Shown here: one piece after another, positions 1 through 12,046 of the stretch
Layout: every line of letters begins with the position of its first letter
Numbering within the stretch: the first letter of the stretch is position 1
Assembly (NCBI GenBank): GCA_964030475.1
Contig: CAXIPT010000003.1
Location: 2,595,862 to 2,659,861, forward strand
Origin: Tethya wilhelma
Lineage: Eukaryota; Porifera; Demospongiae; Tethyida; Tethyidae
DNA: 64,000 nt
Direction: 5' to 3'
Notes under the pieces: generated by a model
Database searches by the model: none
What the model saw: the letters and a program-made list of their open reading frames with translations, nothing else
What the model was told of the DNA's origin: nothing
Program-made: the position numbers and the translations under genes

Positions 1-1778
1 CTCCAAAGAAAAGCCACTCCAGTCTAATGATATAGAGTTAACCAATAATTCTGAATCAGAGACTCTAGATGTTGTTCTGTGCACTGAGGAGGAAGTATAT
101 GAGCTATTAAGCACCTTAGACACCAGCAAAGCCAATGGCAGTGATGATTTGTCAGCTATGATGCTCAAGCATACAGCACTAAGTATTACAGAAGCGATCA
201 CCAAACTATTTAACATCTCCATTAAGCTGGGTAGAATTCCAGAAGAATGGAAAACTGCTAGAATAACACCGGTCCCAAAGCATGGTGATCCCTCTGATCC
301 TTCCAATTACCGCCCCATATCGTTGCTGTCAATTCTAAGTAAGCTTCTGGAAAGACATATGGCTAACTTATTAGATGCTCATTTGCAAGCAAACCATACT
401 ATCTCTGAGCAGCAATGGGGGTTCTCAAAAGGCAAATCAACAACCAGTGCATTACTGCATGTTTGCTGTAGATAAATGGCATCGCAGCCTTGAGCAAGGA
501 AAGGACATTTGTGTGGTATTTTTTGACTATCGTAAGGCATTTGACAGAGTTCCTCACCGAAACCTTCTGAAAAAGCTTGAATCTCTAGGAGTCAATGGCC
601 ATATTTTGAAATGGCTATCCCACTATCTTTATAACCGATCCCAATATGTAAGCATAGAAGGTGCCTCATCTGACCGTCAAGCAGTTATGTCTGGAGTCCC
701 CCAGGGATCTGTCTTGGGTCCTATACTCTTTAACATCTATATCAATGACATTGAAAATAGCCGCTCTACAAGTGAGTCAGACAATGGAACTATGTCTATG
801 TATGCAGATGACGTCATGCTCTCCAGACCATTGCATACCCCTAGCGACTTGATAATAGTACAAACTGAAATTGATAGTCTCTCCTCATGGTCCGATACCA
901 ACTTTTTAGAGTTTAATGCAAGCAAATGTAAATATCTCATCATATCAAGAAAACAACATGCAGCATCACAATGGAATAACACCATCCAATTATCAATCAA
1001 AGGTGTCAATCTGGAGATGGTCCAAAGTTATAAATATCTTGGTGTTTGGATAACATCTGACTAATTATCATGGAAGAATTAAGCATGTTCTGGAGGTTTG
1101 TCATAAGGCCAGACAGAAGGTTGGTATACTTTACAGAAACTGTTATCAATATGCAAACCAATCCACTATGCTTCAAATTTATCTTGCATGTATATATCAG
1201 ACCTGATCTGGAATATGCAGTTGCAGTGTGGTCACCACACCACAAGTCACTCATTGCTATGATGGAGTCAGTTCAGAAATTCGCCCTCAAAGTCTCATCA
1301 TATAATATCTTACTAACCACTTTCAACCTCCCATCTCTAGAAAAGAGGCGGACTTACTTAAGATTAGTGTACCTGTTCAACCTATTGAAAGGAAATTACC
1401 TAATGCCCTCGACATCACCTATTCAACTAAGGCACTTTGAACATAACTCTCGCTCCCACAATCTAACACTGAAAGTCCCTCTTGCTAAAACAAATGCATT
1501 CTACTTCTCATTCTTCTGTGATGTACCTAGGCTATGGAACAGTTTATCATCTAATGTTATTTCTGCTGCTGACATTTATAAATTTAAGGAGCAACTACAA
1601 CAACATGTGTACTAGTAGTAATTATTATCATTATTACGTATCATTTTAATCTTTGTCTTGTAACACTGTAGAGTAGGATATACAATTATATGTAGGGTCA
1701 CACACCTGTATTAGCCAAAGCTATTAATTTTGTGTAATCCTTGCATTATGCTAAATTATTATAAACAAAAAAAAACAN

Positions 1779-1814
<36 letters not shown>
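1..1814 (+). mobile_element. LINE (CR1/Jockey-like), 3' part with poly(A) tail
   Basis: This is the 3' part of a non-LTR retrotransposon whose 5' end lies left of the window. The reading frame is open from base 2 and runs through the start of the reverse transcriptase (a KANGSDD-type motif near 130, then NYRPIS). It shifts frame near 470. The next frame holds FFDYRKAFDRVP, the PQGSVLGP box and the catalytic YADD box near 799-810, then KYLGVWITSD. A stop near 1064 is followed by a third frame (1070-1615) with IRPDLEYAVAVW and an LWNSL motif typical of the C-terminus of CR1/Jockey LINE ORF2. The 3' UTR ends in an A-run (about 1768-1814) containing one N. Two frame breaks make this copy inactive. 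It sits in an intron just upstream of the lactone oxidase exon at 1965. Confidence 0.9.
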
Positions 1815-1815
<1 letters not shown>

Positions 1816-1964
1816 AATGTGCCATTCCCAAAAATCACATTAATTTTGTACTATTATACAACAGTTGTAAAAGTTGTATTTTCCCCTGTGATTTTGTAAA
1901 AAAAAGCTTGGAGATTTTTTTTGCATGCTACTAATTTTATAAATGGAATATTGTGTTTGTATAG

Positions 1965-4398
1965 GGAGTTGGAAAAACACAGCCAAGCATGTCTGATTGG
2001 ATCAAATCCATGACTGTAGTTGATGGAAATGGAGATATTAAAGTCATTCCAGATGATTACAGCAAAGCAGACGCCAGTACTGAAGACATTCTTAAGGCAG
2101 CCAGTGCAAGCCTTGGCCTGTTTGGAGTAATCCTTGATGTGACTGTTGAAGTGTCCCCCATGAAGAATGCTTGCGTGCAGAATGTCTTCTCCCACAAACT
2201 CTCTGTATGTAAAAAACATAAATTATGCTTGTGAATGCATAATTTTATTATACCAGTAAACATATGCATGCACACTGTCAGCTTTTAAGACAAGACCATC
2301 TGAGTGAGCTAACAGACCTCATTAGAGAGAGAGATTCTCTGGAGATCTTTTGGTTTCCTTTCAACAGCATCTTTGATAAATTCATTTCTGTGAAGGATAA
2401 AAAAGTGGAACTGGGCAGAGGATTGGATGATAAGGAGATATCAACTGGAAAGGTTATGAGGTTGGCTAACACCCCTGAGAGTTCTTGGTTGTGGAGCCCA
2501 TGGAATGATGATCTGTGGTCCAGGGAAATTGACTTTACCACCGATGTAGTAACACAAGAGTGAGTGACAGCAATACTGATTGATATCGGCAGCTTGTAAT
2601 GAGTATTATAATTATATCAAAACAATGCAGAAATAATAATTATCATGGGGTACATTGAATTTCATAATTTCCTAATCAACACAAAAATTGGCATTGCACA
2701 AAATTAATAGTTTAACCACTAATGAGCAAATTTAGATTTACCAATATTATTTGCTCATTAATACTGGACGTATCACAACAATTTGCTGAAATTAGAACTA
2801 TTTACAAGCCAATATTTCTGTATCTTTGATTCTTTGTTTGTTCAGATTCTTTCCAAATCAAACCTAGATGACATTGTAGATGCATGTGAAAATGAAGTAG
2901 TCATGTGCCGTAATTCAGACATTGCCATTCTTGGCCTACCTTTTGTCTCATTTGCAGCACTACCATTCTTACTAAGCCCAGATAAATAATGCTGGCATTT
3001 TTTCGAGCATTATAGGTGCACAAAAGCATTGAGCAATATTTGAGAATTATAGGCTGAACTTTTAATCAAGTGCATGCTGACCACTTCCCACATAAGATCC
3101 GGGCTATAGGCTGATAGCCAATTAAGTTTGTGGTATAATTATTGTGTAATGTGGATGTGGTCAACCACGTGCAAGGCCACGTGGATCAATATCAGCTGAT
3201 CATGGCCAAATATGGCTACGAGTTCTACTGATAGAGTTGATAGCAGTAGTGTTTTGTCAATTTCTATATCGTAAGGTTGAATTTATGTAAGAAATAAATG
3301 GAGTTATAGGTACATTTTGAAAGCATTATAGGCAAGGTTTGCTGGCATCGAAGAAAGGAATTATAGGCACAAAAAAAAAGCATTATTTATCTGGGCCTAA
3401 TTCTTACACTGTTTGTTTTAAACTGTTTTTAATGAAATTTTTACCATTATTTGCATTATGTGTTTTCACAGTCCTGGAGTACCACTCTACAGCATGATCA
3501 TGGATGTGATTACTGGAGGGGCCATGTCCATTGGAAAAGCAATATTTGGTTCCATGTTTAGCCAGATCACTCCTCTATCTTTGGCCTTGGGTTTTAAAAT
3601 GCTCAAGCTCCAGTATGGGACACTTCAGCCAAAGGAAGTGGTGAAGGTCCCTTGGGCAATCCACTATCGTGATGCCATTGATCTCACCTATGCCTATGAC
3701 ATGGAATTTGCCTTTCCCATTGACATCAATAACCCAGTGGTACTAACTGAAGCTGTGAAGGTTGTTGTGGACACCACTGTAAAATATTCAAGTGCAGGTG
3801 AGTGTTAATGATTATTATTGTCAACTAGCATTCATCTATTCTAACCTTATTAAGTAAATTAATCTTTGCAGCATGTATGGCAGTTTCCAAACTGCTTGTA
3901 AAACATGTTTTAACTCTATAGCTAATGCTGTTTTATTATTTAATTTTGTACCTGTATATATATAGACATAATAATGTAATTCAAAATAGCTGTATGCATG
4001 CAGGCCTATTTTTTCCTGAATCTGAGAACAAAGGTGTCAATGCCTTCCCGCTAAGTCTTGCCATGGAGCTTCGAATAATGAAGAAGAGCAAAGCATTCCT
4101 CTGTCCAGCTTCCCTTGGTGATCAAAAGCACATTCTGTACATTGAGGTTCTCAGTGTTATCAATACTCCTGGTGTTAATAGTTATTTCAAAGATATAGCC
4201 AAAGGCTGGGAAAACTTGGGCGGAGTCACTCACTGGCAAAAGCAATGGACCTTTTTGGATAACAATGGGTCGATGGTGGAGTACTTGAAGGGAAAGTATG
4301 GTGATAATCTTACCAAGTTTAAAAATGTACGTGATGCCATGAAGATTGATCCCGATAATATGTTTGTCAATAGTGTTTACACAGAGTTTTTGAAATAA
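1965..4398 (+). CDS. Aldonolactone oxidase, FAD-linked (L-gulonolactone / D-arabinono-lactone oxidase family), C-terminal 412 residues
   Basis: Four exons join in phase: 1965-2204, 2282-2559, 3472-3797 and 4004-4398 (stop 4396-4398). All have GT donors and AG acceptors (GTATGT, GTGAGT, GTGAGT donors). The family oxidises aldono-lactones with a covalently or tightly bound FAD, as in ascorbate-type synthesis. The first visible residues (GVGKTQPSMSDW) match the end of the FAD_binding_4 domain; the remainder is the C-terminal substrate domain (ALO type), with a THWQK motif near the C-terminus like the HWxK motif of the family. The FAD-binding N-terminus must lie in exons before base 1, separated by the intron carrying the LINE at 1-1814. 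Intron 2560-3471 holds a TIR element. No frame break is visible, so the gene is probably functional. The exact substrate cannot be told from this part. Confidence 0.8.
2973..3399. mobile_element. MITE with 20-bp TIRs and 8-bp target duplication (hAT-like)
   Basis: The ends are inverted: TAAGCCCAGATAAATAATGC at 2973-2992 and its reverse complement at 3380-3399 with one mismatch. Both sides carry the direct repeat ATTCTTAC (2965-2972 and 3400-3407). An 8-bp duplication is typical of hAT transposons. The 427-bp body has no coding frame. It lies in the intron between the second and third visible lactone oxidase exons. Confidence 0.85.
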
Positions 4399-4527
4399 AA
4401 CATGTGGTGGTGTATGCAAACATGGCATTCAAAGAGACTTCAAAGAGACTTATACTGTATAGTAGAATTACTATAAGTGTGGAATTATTAATTGAACTAG
4501 CTAGTCAAATTTGTTACATTCACAGTA

Positions 4528-4889
4528 AACAGAATCCAGATAAGATCCGGAAATTTTTTTTTCCAAATTCTGAGTTTTCAAACACTTTTCAAGGCTTAGA
4601 TCTAAGCCTCTTTGATTAGACCTAATCACTCGAGCTTAGGCCTAAGCTTAGACCTAATCTTGAAGCTTAGGCCTAAGCTTAGACCTAATCATGAAGCTTA
4701 GGTCTAAGCTTAGACGTAATCATTGAAGCTTAGGCCTAAGCTTAGACCTGCTTAGGCTTAATCATGAAGCTTAGATCTAAGCTTAGACCAGCTTAGGCCT
4801 AATCAAGCGGCTTAGGTCTAAGCTTTTTAAACTCTTTAAAATTTCAGAATCTGGACAAAAAATTTTCCAGATCTTATCTGGATCCTGTT
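4528..4889. mobile_element. Short TIR element with palindromic core
   Basis: The left end AACAGAATCCAGATAAGATC and the right end are inverted copies (few mismatches over about 26 bp). AGTA directly flanks both ends (4524-4527 and 4890-4893), a likely 4-bp target duplication. The body is non-coding and mostly filled by the array described separately. It starts about 130 bp after the stop codon of the lactone oxidase gene, in its 3' UTR or just beyond. Confidence 0.75.
4594..4830. repeat. Tandem array of about 31-bp palindromic units
   Basis: Six to seven degenerate units of the type GAAGCTTAGGCCTAAGCTTA followed by GACCTAATCAT. Each unit contains a self-complementary AAGCTTAGGCCTAAGCTT-like palindrome, so the array can fold into many small hairpins inside the larger TIR hairpin. 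Confidence 0.85.
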
Positions 4890-4893
4890 AGTA

Positions 4894-5830
4894 ATAATAA
4901 TTATGGATTTATGTATAGTTAGTTATTGTATTGTTTGAATCTGACTGTATTAACAGTTCCCATTAATTATTAAGAAATTTGCAATTATTAAATTAATTTA
5001 ACATAATATTATTCTATAAGACTATAATTATCAGACAGCTAGTGTCCAAGTTTACTTTGAAAAAGTTCTTTAAATATTAATTTGTCATCTCAGAGAATTG
5101 AGGTGGAGGGAGGGGTTAATTTCATGTAAGTTATGGCTGGTTCAAGGTCGAATTGTTTAAAGGTTTCATTGCTAAATCCCAAGCGAGCACAACAAGCAAT
5201 ACTGGATGCAAACAATTAGAGTTCAAACAAAGAGAGACTGGACTGCTAGGCTTATAAATCATGTACAACAGTATTATAGAAGCTGATAACTATATGCAAG
5301 AGTATACGTAGTCTTTAAAAATCTCACGAAATTTAGTAATAACCTCTAGCTGTGAGACACCGAACGCATGCCCATCAGCATATCAGTAGCATTGATTTTA
5401 TGTCTGAATTGCTGTGTCATGTATGACGTTGTGCACTATAATTTCTATCTACTGTTTGTTAGATTTAAAAGCATGGCCACCTAGCTTCTTGAAGTTTATA
5501 TGTATAATTACTTGAAAGAACTGCATCGATCTGGACTATAGGCAAAGATGCATGGACATATATCTTCACATTATTCTGTGCATGTGCGAACATATTACTA
5601 TAAAACCAGTAAGAGTGTTTAAATTAATAATAATAATAATAATAGTGCTTTACAGTGGTATATTGATGACATACGTACGAAATAGTAAAAGATGTTAGAG
5701 TGGTATGTATAATTATATGGTTCAACTTCAAAAGTAAGACTACTGCCAGACATGTAAGATGGTATAAACATCACGATAAGTATTTTATCCCAGATATAAT
5801 TAGTACCAGTGTAGCTGTGTACAATTGCAT
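4894..5830. other. AT-rich intergenic stretch
   Basis: No gene or clear repeat recognised. A (TAA)n microsatellite lies at about 5625-5643. Short open frames here look like chance. Confidence 0.6.
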
Positions 5831-5963
5831 ACATAATTAAGTGTTATTGTCAGCTTATTGTTTTTATTGCTACCAGAGGACTATGAACCCAATCCTAATC
5901 TTAGCTTCTCTCCAGTTTCCATGGATATCCCTCCAAAATCTCCTAGATGAGTATAAAAAGAGC

Positions 5964-6679
5964 CATCTCAGTGTAGTTAAGGATGCCTCAAATTTTAAGG
6001 AAGTTAAGGACATAATTAAAGGTTTACCCCTTCGTGTTTTAAGTATACTTTGTGACTGGAAGACCAAACTTAATAACCATCGTATTTTTATTGTATTGGA
6101 TACAAATTGTGAAAATGAAAGTGAAATAACACTTGTGGGCGTGGCTACAGACAAAAATACATACTTTTGTGAATGCAGAGCTGAATGTTTATTTGAAGAG
6201 GCATTTTTTCCCATTATCTAGTACATCTTAACCATAAAATATTAGATCTGCCCGGAAAATGGGGTACCCATCATTAATTAGTGAGAAATAATCAATACGC
6301 ATATATAATTAGGTGTGCAATATTTAGAAATAGGCCTATTTCTCTCTGTTTCTACCTAATGAAGCGTGTAAGACCAAGTTTCCAAGCAGATTCAAAATCT
6401 TGAAGATAAATACAATATTTTGACAAAATAAAACATTGTGAAAATAAATATCCAGCTCTGCATCTTTGCATTAAGGTCTTACAAAGAGGACATCATCCTG
6501 TCCCACCCCTGCGGGTCACATGACATTCACACTTGAAAATATTTTCTATCATTGGTCAAACAATCCATTGATGTAAGGTTTTGGTGAATATAATAAATTC
6601 CTGAAGAGATATCCAAACTACAAAATGTACATTATTAGGGTATTTTAAAAGTTGAGGCAGCCTTAACTACACTGAGATG
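5964..6679. mobile_element. TIR element, copy A (with a short conserved reading frame)
   Basis: The ends CATCTCAGTGTAGTTAAGG (5964) and its inverse at 6643-6679 form imperfect TIRs of about 35 bp, including the GCCTCAA box. A second, degraded copy lies at 15537-16206. An open frame within the element (about 5970-6221, +) ends in a cysteine-containing stretch (CECRAECLFEEAFFP); the last 48 or so residues stay open in both copies. The frame has no recognisable domain and its start upstream of 5964 lies outside the element, so I do not call a gene. No clear target duplication was found. Confidence 0.65.
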
Positions 6680-6748
6680 TTTTTTCAGTCTCATCCATTC
6701 AATTTGCTTGTATGAGACTAGTCTGTTGCTTTTGTAAGGAGTAGAGAG

Positions 6749-8182
6749 TTGCTTTGCAAGTGTAAAATGCTTGGATATTTGGAATTAAAGGAAAAGAGAA
6801 GACTTCCTGATCATGTGGATGAGAATAAGGAAAACATTGAGAGTCGCCCCAAGAAGTGTCGGTTTTCCTTTGCTTCACAAGAACAGATAGAGGCAGCTTC
6901 TCTTGGTGTGTTAACACCAAATACTGATCGCTCCAACAAATGGGCATCTAGAGCGTTTAAAGCCTGGAGAATTGAGAGAAACAGGCACTTTGGACTAGAA
7001 GAACAATGCCGTGATAGTCTCCTAGCTGATGGTGATATTGAAGCACTCTCTTATTGGCTTTCTAGATTTGTTCTTGAAGTAAGGAAAGGAGATGGATCTG
7101 AATATCCTCCAAAATCTCTCCACTACCTGCTTTGTGGGTTACAGAGAATTGTATGAGCATCCCATCCTGAAATCAACATATTCGACAAAAGTGACAAACA
7201 TTTTGCCATTTTTCGAAAGATTAGAGATAGCGAATATCATCGACTTCATACGAAGGGAATTGGAGCAAACATCAAGCATTGTGAAGTATTCACACCTTCT
7301 TATGAGCAGCAGATGTGGCAATCAGAAACAATTGGTATGCATTCACCATTAGCACTTCTAAGAGCTGTTTTTGTTTATAATGGCAAAAATTTTTGCTTAC
7401 GAGGTGGTAAAGAAAAAAAAGAACTGAAGTTGTCCCAGATACAAAGAGGATAAGATGAAGAACTTGGAAAGGCATACTATACATTTATGTCGAAAATGGC
7501 AGCAAAAATCGACGTGGATGTGATCTCCATCTGAAGAACAAAACTGTGAAACAATACGAGCAGCCAGAACTGGGGATACACTGTCATGTGTACCTTCTTC
7601 ATCTCTACTTGAACCTACTACCTATTGGATCTGAGAAGTTCTACAGGAAACCTCTTTCTCCAAGCTAGTACTTTTATGGATGATTGGTATTCTTCAGATC
7701 CATGCGGTAACTACTTTCTTGACAATCTAATGAAGACCACATCACAAGAAGCAGGGATAAAAAAGCCCCTAACCAACCATAGCCTTAGGGCTGGTGGTGC
7801 TACAGTTATGTTTCAAGCAGGCATCTCAGAGAAACTTATTGCTGAGCGCACAGGACATCGTTCACAACAAGCACTGCAACTGTATGAATGAAAGACAAAC
7901 TTTGATGACAACCATGTTTCAGCTGCCATAACTGGAGGTTCTGGAGCTCAACGCCCCTCTTCAATCTCTTTTCAGGCTACTATACAACACTCGTCACTAC
8001 AGGATACATCATGTACATCAGGTACACCCATGTTTAAGTTTGATCTTCCTAATCTCAGTGTCTCAGAAGTGGAGACGGTGTTTTATGACAATGTCATGTC
8101 CTTTGAAAGCCTTGATTGGGTAACCAAAGATATTGTTCATGAGCTGTTCACTCCATGCATTCTAACCACACTGTTGTGTTGA
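6749..8182 (+). pseudogene. Crypton/DUF3504-type tyrosine recombinase, broken
   Basis: The segment reads like the C-terminal recombinase region of KIAA1958/ZMYM-related DUF3504 proteins, which derive from Crypton transposons. In order: an SAM-like core-binding part (NKWASRAFKAWR, YPPKSLHYLLCGLQR), the first catalytic Arg in FCLRGGKE (about 7396-7419), a YVENGSKNRRG strand, WYSSDPCGNYFLDNL, the HxxR box in TNHSLRAGGAT (about 7776-7808), GHRS (about 7855) and the nucleophile-region LYE. It is broken by in-frame stops at 7154-7156 and 7889-7891 and by two frame changes between about 7430 and 7640. After the TGA at 7889 the frame stays open to 8180-8182. All catalytic-site motifs except the intact frame are present, so decay looks moderate. 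Confidence 0.8.
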
Positions 8183-8608
8183 TTTTCAGTGGATATGTTA
8201 GTGGAATCTGTCATTTTTCATATTATCATTTCTTTACAGATTTCAGTGATTGTATTCATCTTTATTCACCAATTTCTAACCATCTAACTTCTTTCATTTC
8301 CTTGTAATTGAGGTTTCACAAGAACATCTTACTCAAAAATAACAAATTTATTGCTGGAAAATTTCCTTTGAAGTACTAATTACATCTGGGATGATACAAT
8401 TTAACACTAACAAAACAAAAAATAATATTAAATATGTATATAGTGGAAATGTAATGAGACAGAGGAATGGCCAAATTAATAGTAAAAATGAAAGCAAACA
8501 AGCAGGCCAGGAATGGCTGCTAAAGTTGTAACAAAATACATATAATGCCATGTGCAACTCACAGGATGACACATGTTAGATAACCAACAGTTACTGTATG
8601 TGAAAAGT
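8183..8608. other. AT-rich spacer
   Basis: No coding or repeat signal that I can support. Confidence 0.5.
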
Positions 8609-8609
8609 T

Positions 8610-9127
8610 GTGCTGCTTGCTAAGCAAATGGACCTGAGATATACGTACGGCCAGAACCACTATATCTCTCAATTGCTTCCTGAACCATGGCACACCGTGC
8701 ATGTGGACTTTGGTGGCGCATTACCACCAGGAGAGTATGTGTTTGTTGTTGTGGATGCATATCCGAGATTCCCAGAAGTGGAAGTTGTGAAGTCGACATC
8801 TGCCTTCACCATCATTACTAACCTTGAATGGATTTTTGCAATTCACGACATTCCGTCTGTTGTATGCAGTAACAATGGACCACCATTCACCAGTCATGAA
8901 TTCAGTCAGTATATGGAAGAATTAGTCCTCTCTGGCCTCAAGCAAACTCAGAAGTGAAACAGTTTATGCAGACTTTAAACAAAGCAATACGGTCTTTTAA
9001 TGTTGAAGGAAGGCCGTGAAGAAAACATTTGCACAGACTTCTTTTGAATTACAGAGTCATTCCACATTCTACCACTGGATTTGCCCCTGTACAGCTTCTG
9101 TTTAACCATGCAGAAAGAAAAGGAAAA
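8610..9127 (+). pseudogene. Ty3/gypsy integrase core fragment (5' piece of a split element)
   Basis: The translated piece matches the rve integrase core of Mag-like Ty3 elements: PWHTVHVDFGGALP (first catalytic Asp), a VVVDAYPRFPEVEVVKSTSA strand, and SNNGPPFTSHEF, where the second catalytic Asp has become Asn. A frame change near 8940 leads into KQFMQTLNKAIRSFNVEGRP and NYRVIPHSTTGFAPVQLLF, the region downstream of the catalytic Glu. The frame is lost near 9127, just before a LINE. The rest of the integrase resumes at 12047. Confidence 0.85.
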
Positions 9128-9159
9128 TAGAACAGACTGACTGAAAGAAAGTTTGACTC

Positions 9160-12046
9160 ATGAGGCCAAAGAAAATAGAGACTAAGAAGAAAACTAACTG
9201 TGACCTTTGCTGTGAAAGTCTGGAGCGGGGCCATGATGTTCTAACTTGTGAAGGAGGCTGTGGCTCCAAAGTGCATCATTACTCATAGCGTGACTACTAA
9301 ACATTCTGCTGAACTTCAGCAGCAAGTTAGCACTCTCAAGACTGAAGTTAGTACACTGAAATGCAAACTGGACGGAGCCAAGGTGAAGGTGGAAGAAATG
9401 ACAACAGCAATGAAAGGATTGCAAACAGCCAGCACTGCTAGCGAATCTAACATTAGCGACCACGTACATAGCTGCAAAATGAGAAGCAAGAAGGCAGCAC
9501 CCATCCTAGGCCTGGGGGACCTCAACATGCTACCAAAAATCAAGCAAGCAACAGAGTAGGTGAGCCCTCAAAACTAGTTGTGCAGAAATCTGTTGTGAGT
9601 GGAGCTAGAAGAGTGTGGGGTACTCTAAGATCAGGCACACAAGTCAGTGTGAAAAACACAATAACACATTATTGTAAAATTGGTGGGAGCAAGCTGCATA
9701 TGATGTCATTTTGAATGGTCCTAATGACATTGAGTTTCTACTTACAACTACATAGAAGGGGCTCAGTTCAAATGAAAAGTTCAATACTGGTTTGTGGTAC
9801 AGACCACCATGTGACTAAGCATCCCTGGATGTTTTATACTCAACTTTGGAGAGTTTGGATCGATGTTTCTTTTTTATCTAGTTTAGTATTACTTGGAGAT
9901 TTCAATATTGACTTTTTTAACACTCAGCATCCATTATCTTTTAAACTCTCTAATTTGATCAACAACTTTATGCTCTCTCAGGTTGTTGAGCTACCAACTC
10001 GCATGAACCCTCACTCAACTTCTCTTCACTTTGTTGTCAACTCCCACTCAGCTAGGCAAATGTTTGGTTACACCATCTTTAGGTAATTCTGATCACAATG
10101 GTATAGATGTCGAACTAAAGTGGTCACAAAACATTACCCCTATCAAAGTTCACTCAAGAACAATTTGGCGATATAACCATGCAGATTTTAACAAAGCCAA
10201 TCGATATTATTTGCTGAATGTGACTGGTCATTCCTGGAACACGAGAATAATATCAATATTGCTTGGCAAAAATGGAAAATTGTATTCCTAAGGCTACTAT
10301 CTCTGTTAAAATTAATCTCCCATTAATGAATAACATTGTCAGAAGGAAAATCAGAAAACGTAATCATATATACAGAAAGGCAAAGAAGACCGGTAGTAAA
10401 TCTCTCACTTTATGCTATAAGAGAATGAGAAATAAAATTGTTAAACTTATTAGATTAGCAAAGAAGATCTATTTATAAAAAATGACAAAGCAGGGGAAAA
10501 AACAATTTTGAAAAACTGTTAAGTTTCTAAACAAAAGCAAAAGTCAGATACCAACCCTGAAATCAGGAAACTTTACCGCTAGTACAAATGCTGAGAAGGC
10601 TGCAATGCTCAATAAAGTCTTATCCCAAAACTTTAACTCTGCACATCCAACATTAACCAGTGAGGAATGTGAGGATTTTAATGCAAACCCATCCATACCA
10701 TTGAGCGATGAAATTCTTTGTACTGAGGATGAAGTTTTGAACCTAATCAAGAACATTGATGCATTTAAAGCCTCCGGACCAGATGGCATCTCTGGGAAAA
10801 TGCTCAAGCAAACGGCTCAGTCTAGCAAATCTTCTATCACGACTCTATTTAATCTCTCAATAACAGTAAAACACCGTCAAAGTGGAAAATATCCACTGTC
10901 ACTGCTCTACTCACTACGTTTTATGAGACCTTACAACATGTGGAAAATGGTGTGAATGTTGTACTGGTATTCGACCTGCGGAAAGCTTTCGATAGCGTTC
11001 CTCATTTGCCACTTTTGAAAAACTGAGAGAAATTGGCTTGAATCCTCACATCCTGCAATGGATTGCGAACTACTTGCAAAATAGACACCAATTTGTAGTG
11101 GTTGAAGGTGCATGCTCAAACACAACCCAGGTGAAATCAGGTGTTCCGCAAGGGTCAGTACTTGGGCCTCTGTTATTTCTCTTTTACATAAATTTTGTGT
11201 CAACACTGGAACTTTCAGATGGATCAAGGCTGACCATATATGTGGATGATATGACATAATTATTCGAATCTAAACTCTACCAAGTGCAAACACATCATTG
11301 CCTCTCAAAAAAAGCAACCAGTTACCCTACACAAGGGTTGTGTGTTGGAGACAGCTTGTTGGAGCGTGTAGAAAGTTATCGATACCTGGGAGTGACAATA
11401 ACTTCTAAGTTGGATTGGAATGAGCACATCAACCACATAGCTACCAAAGCCAGAAGACTTGTTGGCATGCTGTACCGTAGGTACTACTCTTGAACTGATA
11501 CTATTACCCTGTGATGCATTTATCTAACCTGCATTAGACCTCATCTGGAATATGCATGCCAACTGTGGGACCCTTACACACATAACCAGGAATCGATCCA
11601 AAAATTCGCGTGTAAAGTTTGTCTTAAAAGATTGGATTTAGACTATGACTCCATGCTTACTCAAGTTGATATTCCAAGGCTCATGACTCGACGAAAATAT
11701 TTGAAGCTCACTACAATGTACAACATCAATCATGGTAATTGTTTTTTTCCTTCTGGCATCTTCTTACAAGACTTGAATAATTCACACCTACGTAATCATC
11801 AAGTAACTAGATAGATTAGACCGTATTGTCATACTAACTATATGTTTTCATCATTTGCACCTAGTGTCATAACATTATGGAATAACTTACCTGTTAATAG
11901 TATTTCTTTTACATCCATTTCTTCGTTTAAACGCTCTTTATTGTATCACTTTGAGGCACATGCATCAAATTAGCTTTATTATATAGGCTATACATGTGTC
12001 TTTTGCTTTTATTTTATAAACTAAGAACTTTTATAGAAAAAAAAAG
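9160..12046 (+). mobile_element. CR1/L2-type LINE inserted in the Ty3 element, decayed
   Basis: ORF1 starts at ATG 9160 and encodes a PHD-like zinc finger (CDLCCESLERGHDVLTC, GGC, HHY) up to a stop at 9286. A shifted frame to 9559 continues with a coiled coil (LQQQVSTLKTEVSTLK). ORF2 follows: the C-terminal half of the APE-type endonuclease (LLGDFNIDFF near 9890, SDHNGI near 10090), then reverse transcriptase with KASGPDGIS (10770), FDLRKAFDSVPHL (about 10970), PQGSVLGPL (11146) and a YVDD active site (about 11239-11250). The C-terminal IRPHLEYACQLWDP and LWNNLP motifs follow. The 3' UTR ends in an A-run at about 12037-12046. Many stops and frame changes make it a pseudogene. PHD fingers in ORF1 are known from CR1/L2 LINEs. 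Confidence 0.85.

Noticed and set aside
2846..2989. Possible extra exon of the lactone oxidase between the second and third visible exons
   Set aside because: Spliced from the upstream donor it hits a stop after six codons, it contains foldback-core sequence, and exons 2282-2559 and 3472-3797 already join in phase without it.
5841..6221. 126-residue open frame as a host gene
   Set aside because: It crosses the left end of a TIR element and its 3' half recurs in the second element copy, so it is transposon-related sequence.
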